In this document: positions 42,953 through 51,200 of the stretch, piece after piece
Layout: the number at the start of each line of letters is the position of its first letter
Numbering within the stretch: the first letter of the stretch is position 1
Assembly: GCF_004364245.1 (NCBI RefSeq)
Contig: NZ_SOAV01000009.1
Location: 62,001 to 126,000 of the forward strand
Source: Streptomyces sp. BK208
GTDB taxonomy: Bacteria; Actinomycetota; Actinomycetes; Streptomycetales; Streptomycetaceae
Length of the DNA: 64,000 nt
Direction: 5' to 3'
Position numbers and translations under genes: made by a program
Notes under the pieces: model-generated
Database searches by the model: none
Told to the model about the DNA's origin: nothing
Seen by the model: the letters and a program-made list of their open reading frames with translations, nothing else

Positions 42953-43965
42953 GGCGTCCACCCCAGCTCGTCCAGGAAGGCATCCACGGCCGCGTCGTCC
43001 AGCACCGGCGAGTGGACACCGGCCAGGTCGACGGTGTAGCGAACGTCCAGGAGTGCGTCGGGTACCGGCTCCGTCAGCGAAGCCGCCGTGAGGCGGGGGA
43101 AGGCCCCGTCGACCTCGTACCAACGTTCTTCAAGCGGTGACACGCGCAGTGCGCCTTCGTCGTCCGTCTGTCCGTGCCGATAGCCGACACGTGCCAGTCG
43201 AAGCCACAGCTCCGACTCGTCGTCGCACATCCGGGCCGCCTCCGCGGCGAGCTCACCGACGGTCCGCCCCCGCGGGCTCTTTTCGAACCGCTGCCAGGCC
43301 AGCATCAGACGACCGTCCTGCGGTGCCTCCAGCTGGTCGATTCCGTGGACGTCGAAAGTCCTACGCTCCGAGGTCGTGTGCGTGCTCTTCACCTCCACGG
43401 CGCGGAGGCCGTCGGAGAAGTCGTGCCGTCCTCCCTCGGGGCCGGCCCACCACCTCACGGCGCCCGGGTCCTTGACGAGCAGGCGGAGGAGGACCGACAA
43501 CTCGCCGACGAGGCCGATCTCCTGCGTCTCGGTGAGCGTGCGGGGTATGCCGCTGAAGAGCTGACGCCAGCGGTTCACCACCGCCAGCGTAGTGCGGTAG
43601 GGCTGCCGCCCGTCCGCCTCCAGTGCCACGAGGACGTCGGCGCACAGCCCCGTGAAGACGTCGTCGAGATCCCTGCGGGTGCAGACGATATCCGCGAAAC
43701 GTCCGTAGGTCTCGTCGTCCTGCAACGCCCGCTCCATGACGCGGAGTGTTCCGCCGATCCGCCCGGTGGGGATACGTCGACGTCCCCGGAGGGGGATCAG
43801 CAAGTGACGCAACGAGTCACCGTCGGTAGCCGCAGCGACCGCCCCGTGCTCGGTGACGACGGGGAGCGGAGAGGTCCTGAGAGCAGCTCCTGGGCCGAGT
43901 GGGGCGAGATCCAACTCGGCCCAGTGCCGGTCGAGCACACGCCGCAGATCGGCGCCCCCGCTCAA
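42949..43965 (-). CDS. PD-(D/E)XK-motif protein (DUF4420)
   Basis: A 338-aa putative nuclease. The catalytic core is visible as Glu in GLVGELSVL, Asp in GRHDFSDG and Glu-x-Lys in AVEVKSTHTT, spaced as in the DUF4420 family that always accompanies Z1 ATPases. It starts with TTG at 43965, preceded by GAGGAGG 7 bases upstream and overlapping the Z1 stop. It is likely the cutting subunit of the operon-encoded complex. Confidence 0.82.
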   Translation of the reverse strand: MSGGADLRRVLDRHWAELDLAPLGPGAALRTSPLPVVTEHGAVAAATDGDSLRHLLIPLRGRRRIPTGRIGGTLRVMERALQDDETYGRFADIVCTRRDLDDVFTGLCADVLVALEADGRQPYRTTLAVVNRWRQLFSGIPRTLTETQEIGLVGELSVLLRLLVKDPGAVRWWAGPEGGRHDFSDGLRAVEVKSTHTTSERRTFDVHGIDQLEAPQDGRLMLAWQRFEKSPRGRTVGELAAEAARMCDDESELWLRLARVGYRHGQTDDEGALRVSPLEERWYEVDGAFPRLTAASLTEPVPDALLDVRYTVDLAGVHSPVLDDAAVDAFLDELGWTP

Positions 43966-46544
43966 CTGTCGTCCTCCTCGAAGAGCAACGACAGGTCTTC
44001 CTCCTCGTCGTCCTGTACGCGGGACAGGTCGGCGCTGTAGTACTCCACCTCACTGTCCTCACCCCGAGGCATCGGGAAGACCAGACCGACGCCGATCACG
44101 TGGTCGACGGCATCGAGCGGGGCACGCCTCTCGCGGTTCGTCGGTGACGGCGATAGAGCGTCGATCGGGTACAGGGTCAGCAACGCGGTGTCGGGCGCCT
44201 GCTCGCGCCTGGCGTTCTTCAGCGCCGCCTCGTTGATCTCCGTCAGCGCACCGAGATCGAGATCGACGCCGGCATCGCGACGGCTCATCAGGGTCTTGAT
44301 GTCGGCGGCGTCGCCTCCGCTCTCGCCGAGCTTCGCTCGGATGACGCGGTCCACGGCGAGCCCGGGGCCGAACTCGTACCGCTTTTCCGGATCATCGCTG
44401 AGCGGATTGCCGATGATCGCCACGTTCCAGCGCTTCAGCGAACCGCCGCCCCCGGACCGCACCCGACGCTCTACGTAACTGCGCAACAGACCCGCGTCGC
44501 ACTCCAACGACTTGCCGTGGAAGCGGTATTCGTCGAGGAAGTCCAGGATGATGTCGTAGGGCACACCTCGGAGGATGTGCCTGCCCTGCATTCCGTTGTC
44601 CTGGTGTCGGGCTCCCGCCAATCGCAGGGAGCGGTCGACGAGGTCGTGGGCGGCCTGCCGGTTGGCCCGCAACCACTCGGCGTCCCGCGTACGGAAGTAG
44701 CGGGTCTGCACACGCTGCCCTCCGTACGCCGCACTCGCCTTCACCGCGTCCCGCATCTTGCCCGCCGCCGTGATACGGAGTGACGGGTGGGTCCGCATGC
44801 GGACGGCGAAGGTCCTGGGCGTCTTGTCCTCGACCATGTACACATCGATGTCCCGACGCATCTCCGACTCGACGGTGGCGATGTGCCTGAACCAGTCGCG
44901 CATCCCGTCCGTCATCCAGATGCGCGGCAGGTCTGCGTACCCTTCGCGGAAGCCGAACCAGCGGCCCATCTGCAGCAAAGAGTCGTACGTCGTGGCGTTT
45001 CGCACGAAGTAACTGACGGCGAGCCCTTCCAGGGTCAAGCCACGCGACAGAGTGTTGCCGCCCACGGCGATGGCGACGACCGGGCCGGCCTCGTAGTCCA
45101 ATCGCTTCACGCTCTTCGAGTTGTCCAGGATGATGCGACAGTCGTCCACCACACCGGCCAGCAACGGAAGGAGAGCGTCGAAGGGAACGGGTGTCTCCCC
45201 GAGGTCCGGCTCGTTACCGGGGACACGGGCGATCTCGGCCTCCCAGAGCCGCCTCAGCTCCTCGAGCAGTTCCCCGTCCGCGGCATCGAGCCACCCCGCC
45301 GTCCGCTTACGAAACGCCTCCAAGGGCCTTTCGAAGCTCTCGTGGACGACGGTGCTGACACTCGTGTGGATGAGCATCGTGGAGTGGGGAACCCCCGTAC
45401 CACGCACCCGTCGGGCGGCCGTGACGAGCCAGAAGTACAGGACTGCCGTCCTCAAGGCACCGCTGATCTCGGGTACGAACCCCTCGATCTCGTCTCGTCC
45501 CGGTCGAACGAGGGGCACCTCCTCGTCAGGGACCGTGCGGATCATGTCGTATCCGTCCGGTACCTCCTGGGGGTCCTCGCCGTCCAAAGCGTCCCGGCCG
45601 AACAGAACCTCGGTGCCGAAGTGTCCGCGTGGCTTCGGCAGATTGACGACGAAGTCCTCCGGATAGAGGTCCTTGGCGGCGGGGTCGATCAGCAGGTTGG
45701 CGAAGGGCGTGGCGGTGTAACCGACGTATCCCCCGCGGGGGAACAGGTCGATGATCTCCCGGATCAGCGGATTGGTGCTACGTGACGCGACACTCGCCTG
45801 GTCGGCCTCATCGTCGATGATCAGTGTCGGGCAGTTGCGCAGGTAGTCGGGCGCCTTTTCCAACCACGCCTTGAGCTTCCGCAGCCTGGGCACGTTCTTC
45901 TTGATCACGCAGAGGACGTGCTGCTGACTCTTGTCGCCGAAGAAGGCCGCCGGGTTGCCCGCGGGAGGCTCGAAGTCCCCGACGCGACCGGTGAGCGGGT
46001 GCCACTGGTCTATCACCGGCTCCACGAGCTGCCGCTCGAGTCGGAGCTGTGTCTGCAGTCGCAGCCCGTTGTGGACGCCGGCGAGGACGATGAAGAACTT
46101 GTATCCGGCGTCGGCCGCCTTCGCGATGAGCGCGGTGAAGTTGCTGGTCTTACCCGACTGCACGTAGCCGACGACCAGCCCTCTGGTAGAGAACGCGCTC
46201 TCTAGGGGGTGGTCGAGCATAGAAACGACCTTGGTCGAAGCGGAGTCGAGGCCGCGCAGGCTGTCCTCGTCCCACGACTGTTTCGCCAGCAGGTTCCTGA
46301 GAGCGGGCCAGCACCTGTCGTCGTCCTGGGGGCCGACGTACCAAGTCTCGCGGTTGTTCCGGACGACGGAACCGGGCTCCCGCTTCTCGCGGACGGCGAT
46401 GGTCTCCTGCTGATGACGCTCCGCAATGCGCTTGGCGAGCTCGTCGGACATACCGAAGAGCTTGATCGTCGCCAACGCCTGTTCGGGCGTGTGCGTTTTG
46501 ATCAGGCGCTTGAACGCCTCGTACTGATCCTCGAACTCCTGCAA
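43962..46544 (-). CDS. Z1-domain SF2-like ATPase
   Basis: An 860-aa endonuclease-associated helicase-like ATPase. Walker A GYVQSGKTSN has Lys132; Walker B is LIIDDEADQAS; SF2-like motifs include GYTATPFANLL and GGNTLSRGLTLEG, then QMGRWFGFREGY as the arginine-finger region. It begins with TTG at 46544, after GAGGGG. As the first gene of five overlapping genes it sets the dose of the whole module. Z1 proteins occur in phage-defence loci with MutL/MORC-type ATPases. Confidence 0.85.
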   Translation of the reverse strand: MQEFEDQYEAFKRLIKTHTPEQALATIKLFGMSDELAKRIAERHQQETIAVREKREPGSVVRNNRETWYVGPQDDDRCWPALRNLLAKQSWDEDSLRGLDSASTKVVSMLDHPLESAFSTRGLVVGYVQSGKTSNFTALIAKAADAGYKFFIVLAGVHNGLRLQTQLRLERQLVEPVIDQWHPLTGRVGDFEPPAGNPAAFFGDKSQQHVLCVIKKNVPRLRKLKAWLEKAPDYLRNCPTLIIDDEADQASVASRSTNPLIREIIDLFPRGGYVGYTATPFANLLIDPAAKDLYPEDFVVNLPKPRGHFGTEVLFGRDALDGEDPQEVPDGYDMIRTVPDEEVPLVRPGRDEIEGFVPEISGALRTAVLYFWLVTAARRVRGTGVPHSTMLIHTSVSTVVHESFERPLEAFRKRTAGWLDAADGELLEELRRLWEAEIARVPGNEPDLGETPVPFDALLPLLAGVVDDCRIILDNSKSVKRLDYEAGPVVAIAVGGNTLSRGLTLEGLAVSYFVRNATTYDSLLQMGRWFGFREGYADLPRIWMTDGMRDWFRHIATVESEMRRDIDVYMVEDKTPRTFAVRMRTHPSLRITAAGKMRDAVKASAAYGGQRVQTRYFRTRDAEWLRANRQAAHDLVDRSLRLAGARHQDNGMQGRHILRGVPYDIILDFLDEYRFHGKSLECDAGLLRSYVERRVRSGGGGSLKRWNVAIIGNPLSDDPEKRYEFGPGLAVDRVIRAKLGESGGDAADIKTLMSRRDAGVDLDLGALTEINEAALKNARREQAPDTALLTLYPIDALSPSPTNRERRAPLDAVDHVIGVGLVFPMPRGEDSEVEYYSADLSRVQDDEEEDLSLLFEEDDS

Positions 46545-46815
46545 GCCCCACCCCTCGGATACACGGCGTACCGCGATCGTAGGGGTGGCCTACGGGTCGA
46601 CCGCCATACGAGCGGCGTCCGACCCGCGCGCCCGTCGGCCGCGGACGTCAGGTCGGCCACGGCCACCACCGTTCACCCTCCCCTAGGTGAACCAACGGCT
46701 GAGGCCCCGGCGTCGGTGTCCAATGAAACAACTCTATATCCGCGCGCACCGACAACCGGGCCCGGATGCGGGAAGTTCCCCGTACGGAATCACCGAACGT
46801 TCTGCGCAGGACCGA
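46545..46815. promoter_or_regulatory. Promoter region of the Z1 operon
   Basis: 271 bp between the methyltransferase stop and the Z1 start. It is less GC-rich than the genes around it, especially near 46715-46745. It must hold the Z1 operon promoter, but no clear -10/-35 pair was identified and no small gene is convincing. Confidence 0.45.
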
Positions 46816-48096
46816 TCAGGCAGCCGCCGCCAGCTTTCGTCGCCGCTTGGGCGGACGGGACGCCTTCACCGTGGTCGTTGCCTGAGGGTCCCGCTGAGCG
46901 AGTAGCAGCGGGGCGAGGTGCTCGGCGATGGCCCGTCCCAGCCCGACGGGCACGGCGTTACCGATCTGCCGTGCGATGTCGCTCCTGCTTCCACACCATT
47001 GGAAAGACTCCGGGAAGCCCTGCAGTCTGGCCGCTTCCAGGTGTGTGATGGGCCGATGCAGCCAAGGGTGCAGGTAACGGCCCTTCTCCGGTTTAAAGAA
47101 CTCCGTACGGATGGTGACCGACGGCTTGTCGCGGTGCAGTCGCCCCATGACGTCGGCGGAACCGCTCTTGTGCTTCTTCCAACAAGGCGCAAGCAATTCG
47201 AAGGGGATATCGAACCGGTTTCCCCCCTCGGGAATGGAACGATAGCGCGCCATCGAGATCGGCTTTATGCCGTTTCGGCGCAGATGAAGCTCGTCCATAC
47301 GGAACGGGCCGGCGATCTTACGCCCGTTAGCGGACACCTCGCGTGTGGGTAGATCGGAGGAGAGCTTGCGCAGCACGAGGTCGGAAATCGTCTGCCATAC
47401 GGTGCGTTCGGGCCCGGCAGCCGGAGTCGGGATGAGCGCGGCCTGTAGTTCCATGTCCGTCAGGTCATCGATTAGACGAGCCGAGTCCACGGCGGATCGT
47501 AGATCCTTTCGGATTCCGACGACAATCGCACGGAAACGTCGTTGCGGCACACCATAATCAGCAGCGTTGAGAAGATCATCGTAGATGAAGTATTCGGAGA
47601 GAGCTCCCCCATCCCGAACTTCTCTGCGCAAGAGTTCGAATTCGGTAGAATTCCTGAAGGCGTCGACATTCTCCATAACGAAAGCCATCGGCCGGACGGT
47701 TGAAACCACATCCAGATAATGGCGCCAAAGCTGGTTGCGCGCATCGTTCGGATCTTGGTTTCCAAGCCTCGAAAACCCCTGGCAGGGCGGGCCACCCAAC
47801 ACGATGTCGGCTTCGGGGAGTCCTCCGGGCCTGTCGACCCAGTCCGCGATATCCCCTTGGTGGATATGCGCCCCGAATTTCTCGGTGAAGTTCACCGCGT
47901 ACGTAGCCGCCGCCGCCCGATCGAGCTCGACGGCTGCGACGGGCCGGTACACCGGACGGCCGCCGCACTTCGCGTCGACGAAGCCCTGCGTCAGCCCACC
48001 GCAGCCGGCGAAGAGGTCGATCGTCCTCAGCGGAGCGAGACCGGGATCCCCCGCCTCCACTTCGGAGGCGTCGACTTCATTGTGTGGTTGGCGCAT
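46816..48096 (-). CDS. DNA (cytosine-5)-methyltransferase
   Basis: A 426-aa Dcm-type enzyme with motif I DLFAGCGGLTQGF, catalytic motif IV GGPPCQGF (Cys105), motif VI ENVDAF, motif VIII QRRFRAIVVGI and motifs IX-X at VTIRTEF and RQIGNAVPVGLG. Base composition in the middle is much more A+T-rich than the core genome, a sign of transfer. There is no ribosome site; TTGCCT, an 18-bp spacer and TACAGT end 6 bases before the ATG, giving a leaderless promoter. It lies between the Z1 and DISARM-like operons and could protect host DNA for both. Confidence 0.92.
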   Translation of the reverse strand: MRQPHNEVDASEVEAGDPGLAPLRTIDLFAGCGGLTQGFVDAKCGGRPVYRPVAAVELDRAAAATYAVNFTEKFGAHIHQGDIADWVDRPGGLPEADIVLGGPPCQGFSRLGNQDPNDARNQLWRHYLDVVSTVRPMAFVMENVDAFRNSTEFELLRREVRDGGALSEYFIYDDLLNAADYGVPQRRFRAIVVGIRKDLRSAVDSARLIDDLTDMELQAALIPTPAAGPERTVWQTISDLVLRKLSSDLPTREVSANGRKIAGPFRMDELHLRRNGIKPISMARYRSIPEGGNRFDIPFELLAPCWKKHKSGSADVMGRLHRDKPSVTIRTEFFKPEKGRYLHPWLHRPITHLEAARLQGFPESFQWCGSRSDIARQIGNAVPVGLGRAIAEHLAPLLLAQRDPQATTTVKASRPPKRRRKLAAAA

Positions 48097-48102
48097 TGGC
48101 GC

Positions 48103-48132
48103 ACTGTAGCCGGCCACCAGGCCGGAAGGCAA
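48103..48132 (-). promoter_or_regulatory. Leaderless promoter of the methyltransferase gene
   Basis: Read on the minus strand: TTGCCT (48132-48127), 18-bp spacer, TACAGT (48108-48103), then 6 bases to the ATG at 48096. The transcript would begin at or near the start codon. Confidence 0.6.
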
Positions 48133-48335
48133 TCTCCCAACTGTACAGCTCAACAGCGTTTCGCGCCGGCCCCCAATCAGGTCCATTTCGGACTGCTCGA
48201 TCAGGTCATGCAGCACCTTAAGCTCGAGGAGTGGACCTTGGGCACCCTTCACGCGGATCATCCGACGGCCCCGCGAGCCGACGGCGCACCTCTGCCTACC
48301 GCCCGCCCTCCCGCGCTTGGCGCCCAAGGGCCGGG

Positions 48336-49064
48336 ATGACGAGGACTGATCGCAAACGTGAACAGGATCGAGCCGCCGGAGGTCACGCCAAGCGTTTCGT
48401 GAGCGACGAGTCCGGCGTCAAAGTACCCGCCACCGTCGTCCTGACCGAGTCTCGAAGGACGGGGCACGTCGTCGCCAGACTCGAATGGGCTGTCGCAGGA
48501 CGCAGACGCCGATACTCCCTCGGCGAAGTGGACCACCCCACCCGGAGCGCGAACCTTCGTGCCGCTTGGCTCCTGGCCGAAGAAGCCGGGCTCCTGGTGG
48601 CGGAGGAGATAGGGAACTCCTGGGCCTCGTCGAGCGGTACCCGGGCGTCGATGCGTTCCAATCGAGCACGCGACACCAAGCCCGAGCTCAGGCTCCGCTC
48701 CTCTCTGCATCGGGAAGGGCTGCGCTTCAGGGTGAACGCCAGGCCGGTGGCCACGTTGCGCCGAACCGCGGACGTGCTTTTCACCAAGCACAAGGTGGCG
48801 GTGTTCGTGGACGGCTGCTACTGGCACGGGTGCTCCACCCACCGGTCGATCCCATCGACGAACAGGGAGTTCTGGGTGTCGAAGATCGAAGGCAACAAGA
48901 GCCGTGACAGAGAGACGGACAGCCTCCTGGTGGAACACGGCTGGTTCGTGGTCCGAGTCTGGGAGCACACGCCGATCGACGACGCGGCCGCCCTCGTACG
49001 ACTCGGACTGGAGGAGTCCAAGTCGAAGCACGCCGCCCGTGTGCTCAGAGCGGACGTCCGTTGA
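48336..49064 (+). CDS. vsr: Very short patch repair (Vsr) endonuclease
   Basis: A 242-aa protein. Residues about 100-235 are a Vsr nuclease: MRSNRARDTKPELRLR, catalytic Asp in TADVLF, zinc-site VDGCYWHGC and the terminal VVRVWEH. It nicks T:G mismatches that arise when 5-methylcytosine deaminates. The ~95-residue N-terminal extension (LEWAVAGRRRRYSLGEVDH) is shared by many streptomycete Vsr proteins. It is divergent from the methyltransferase gene, as expected for a Dcm-Vsr pair. Confidence 0.9.
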   Translation: MTRTDRKREQDRAAGGHAKRFVSDESGVKVPATVVLTESRRTGHVVARLEWAVAGRRRRYSLGEVDHPTRSANLRAAWLLAEEAGLLVAEEIGNSWASSSGTRASMRSNRARDTKPELRLRSSLHREGLRFRVNARPVATLRRTADVLFTKHKVAVFVDGCYWHGCSTHRSIPSTNREFWVSKIEGNKSRDRETDSLLVEHGWFVVRVWEHTPIDDAAALVRLGLEESKSKHAARVLRADVR

Positions 49065-49233
49065 GTAGATCGTCCAGGGCGTCCGCCTCCCTTCGCAGCA
49101 CGATTCGCCCGTCTCCGTCGCTGTAGGCGAGGAGCCGGGCGCCGGGGGCCAGCCCGGCCTCGACGAGAATCCCCATGGGAAGTTCTACGGAGCCGTCCTC
49201 ACGCACCAGGGCCTCAGCCGGTTCTCGGATCAT
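49045..49233 (-). CDS. AbrB/MazE-like small DNA-binding protein
   Basis: A 62-aa protein: ALVREDGSVELPMGILVEAG followed by GARLLAYSDGDGRIVLRR matches the swapped-hairpin AbrB/SpoVT fold. No toxin gene is adjacent, so it is more likely a local regulator than an antitoxin. It overlaps the vsr end by 20 bp on the opposite strand and lies 164 bp beyond drmB, so it may be the last gene of that operon or separately expressed. The ribosome site is weak. Confidence 0.6.
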   Translation of the reverse strand: MIREPAEALVREDGSVELPMGILVEAGLAPGARLLAYSDGDGRIVLRREADALDDLLNGRPL

Positions 49234-49397
49234 GCCGCCAGGATCGCACGCCGCTCCCACCCCCGTATTTGCCCTGGGGGCGGCAGGCGCATCCAGCGTG
49301 ACCAGACCTCGTAGTCGCTCTGCACGGGTTCGCAATCCGCAACGAGCCGCTTCGGCCCGTCCTACATTGCGCGTCGCATGACGGCCTGGAGGCCACA

Positions 49398-51200
49398 TCA
49401 CCTGGGCTGTCGGACCTCCGCCAGAACATCGTCCAAGAGTCCCCTCACATCGCTTCCGCCCAGCACCAGCTGTCGATCGAGCAGCCGGTTCCCGGTTTCG
49501 CAGGAGGTCTCGCTCACAAGGGAGCAACCGTGGCAGGCCGAGAGGTTCAGCTGCGAGGCTCCCTGCCGATCGCTCTCGATGCAGACCGGGTCGTTGGAAC
49601 AGATGTCCGCGTCGTCCAGAGCGGCCACCAGGAGCGGGATCAACTTCTCGGGGGCCCCGAGTCTGACGAGGCCGCCGAGGGTCCCCTGAGCGTCCCCCGC
49701 CGCGGTGTAGATCAAGATCCCGGCGGTCTTGTCCGTACGGTCGGAGTTAGCGTAGATCCGCTCCTGCAGCGCGGCGGATGCATAACCGCTTGCGAACGCC
49801 AGTCGCCGGATAAGCAGGTGCGCCAGCGTGTGCAGGGCGATGTACCTGGGTTCCGGCATGTCGAGGCGGCCGGCCCAGGGAGAGTCGGCCCTGCGCTCCT
49901 TGAGAATGCCGGCGCGTGCCTCCACCTCCGGTTGCGCCTCCCACTCGGCGAGCTTCCGCTCGTCGAACCGCAGGAAGATCCCCTCCCCGTACAGCTCGAT
50001 CGCCGGGTAGGTGGGCCAACGCCGCTGGTCCGAGCCCAGATCAACGCTGATCATCGCCGCTTCTGCGTCATGACGCCGGAATCCTCGTAGAGCACGGACC
50101 TCACGGACCCTGCGCACCTGCCCGATGCCGCTGATCTTGCCGAGCAGACTCTGCGGCCCTGTGACGCCTCCGAGGCTTCGTCCGTCGACGACGAAGTCGC
50201 TTCCCGAACCGTCGCGTCCACCGTCCAGCTTCTTCAGGAACGCCGCCCACTCACCATCCTTGAGATCGAGCAGCATCTCGTCCGGTGCGGTCTCCTCCCC
50301 CGCCGCCACGGCGAGGACGGTTTCCGACGTAACTCCGAGATCGTCGGCGATCCACTCCGCCACCTGCTCCGACAGGGGCCCGCCGTTGTCCGTCACCACC
50401 TTCTCGAAGAACACGTGCCCGCGGATCTTGTCGGCCGCCTCCGCGGACTGCGGACGTTCCTCGGGTATGTCGAGAGCCGAGATCCTCTCGGCGATGTAGT
50501 TGCCCGTGGCACCGCGCTGAACGGCGACCAGCTCATACGGGCAGGGCTTCTTGACGGAGTCCTCCGGCTCCCAGGGTTGCCGCCCCGCGCAACGGATCCC
50601 GTCCCGGTGCAGAGCCCCCTTCGTCACGAGTTCCGCGAGCCTGCGTTCGTTTCCGCATCCATAGCACTTCACCACCAACGCCGCGAGACCTTCGCCACGG
50701 GTAGCCAGCTTGTGGAACCTGAGCGCCTTGTAATCGCGGCAGAAACGGACCGCTTCGCTCAGGCTCGCCCCGCGCCCACGATGCGCCCACTTGAACCAGT
50801 TGACGTCCTGGGCGTGGCTGCCCTTCTCACAGACGGCGATGTAGCGCATCGGTACGAGGGCGCCGCCACACTCACAGGCGTTACTCCACTTACCTTTCTT
50901 TTTCCCGGTCAGCTTCGAGAGCTTGTCGCAGCGTTCGCAGAACCGCCAAGCGGGAAAGCGCCAGTAGGGCAACGCGGGAGTGTCCTTGCCGGCGCGACCC
51001 GCGTGTTCCGGCGGTTGCCTGAGGACGCCGGCACCGAGGCGCGCCATCAGACGCTCACAGCTGATCTCATGGGCGAATCTCTTGTCCCACCAGGACGTGT
51101 CCGGCGCCATGAGCGACTCACCCCGGACGTCGACGATCGCTCCCACACCGAACGGCGAGATCGTCTCGGAGAGGCGCAGGTCATGCCTGATCTTCTCCAC
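49398..51200 (-). CDS. drmB: DISARM core protein DrmB (DUF1998)
   Basis: A 600-aa protein. The N-terminus SETISPFGVGAIVDVRGES is the DrmB signature; zinc-type cysteine pairs (CERC, CECGG, CYGCG) follow in the first 200 residues; the C-terminal DUF1998 part has ALHTLAHLLIRRLAFASGY and a four-cysteine patch ending in CHGCS. In DISARM, DrmA and DrmB form the complex that recognises invading DNA. The GTG overlaps drmA by 20 bp, with GGAGG 6 bases upstream. Confidence 0.85.
   Translation of the reverse strand: MEKIRHDLRLSETISPFGVGAIVDVRGESLMAPDTSWWDKRFAHEISCERLMARLGAGVLRQPPEHAGRAGKDTPALPYWRFPAWRFCERCDKLSKLTGKKKGKWSNACECGGALVPMRYIAVCEKGSHAQDVNWFKWAHRGRGASLSEAVRFCRDYKALRFHKLATRGEGLAALVVKCYGCGNERRLAELVTKGALHRDGIRCAGRQPWEPEDSVKKPCPYELVAVQRGATGNYIAERISALDIPEERPQSAEAADKIRGHVFFEKVVTDNGGPLSEQVAEWIADDLGVTSETVLAVAAGEETAPDEMLLDLKDGEWAAFLKKLDGGRDGSGSDFVVDGRSLGGVTGPQSLLGKISGIGQVRRVREVRALRGFRRHDAEAAMISVDLGSDQRRWPTYPAIELYGEGIFLRFDERKLAEWEAQPEVEARAGILKERRADSPWAGRLDMPEPRYIALHTLAHLLIRRLAFASGYASAALQERIYANSDRTDKTAGILIYTAAGDAQGTLGGLVRLGAPEKLIPLLVAALDDADICSNDPVCIESDRQGASQLNLSACHGCSLVSETSCETGNRLLDRQLVLGGSDVRGLLDDVLAEVRQPR

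Noticed and set aside
49045..49233. Toxin-antitoxin pair
   Set aside because: The AbrB-like protein has no adjacent MazF-, VapC- or other toxin-like frame on either strand.
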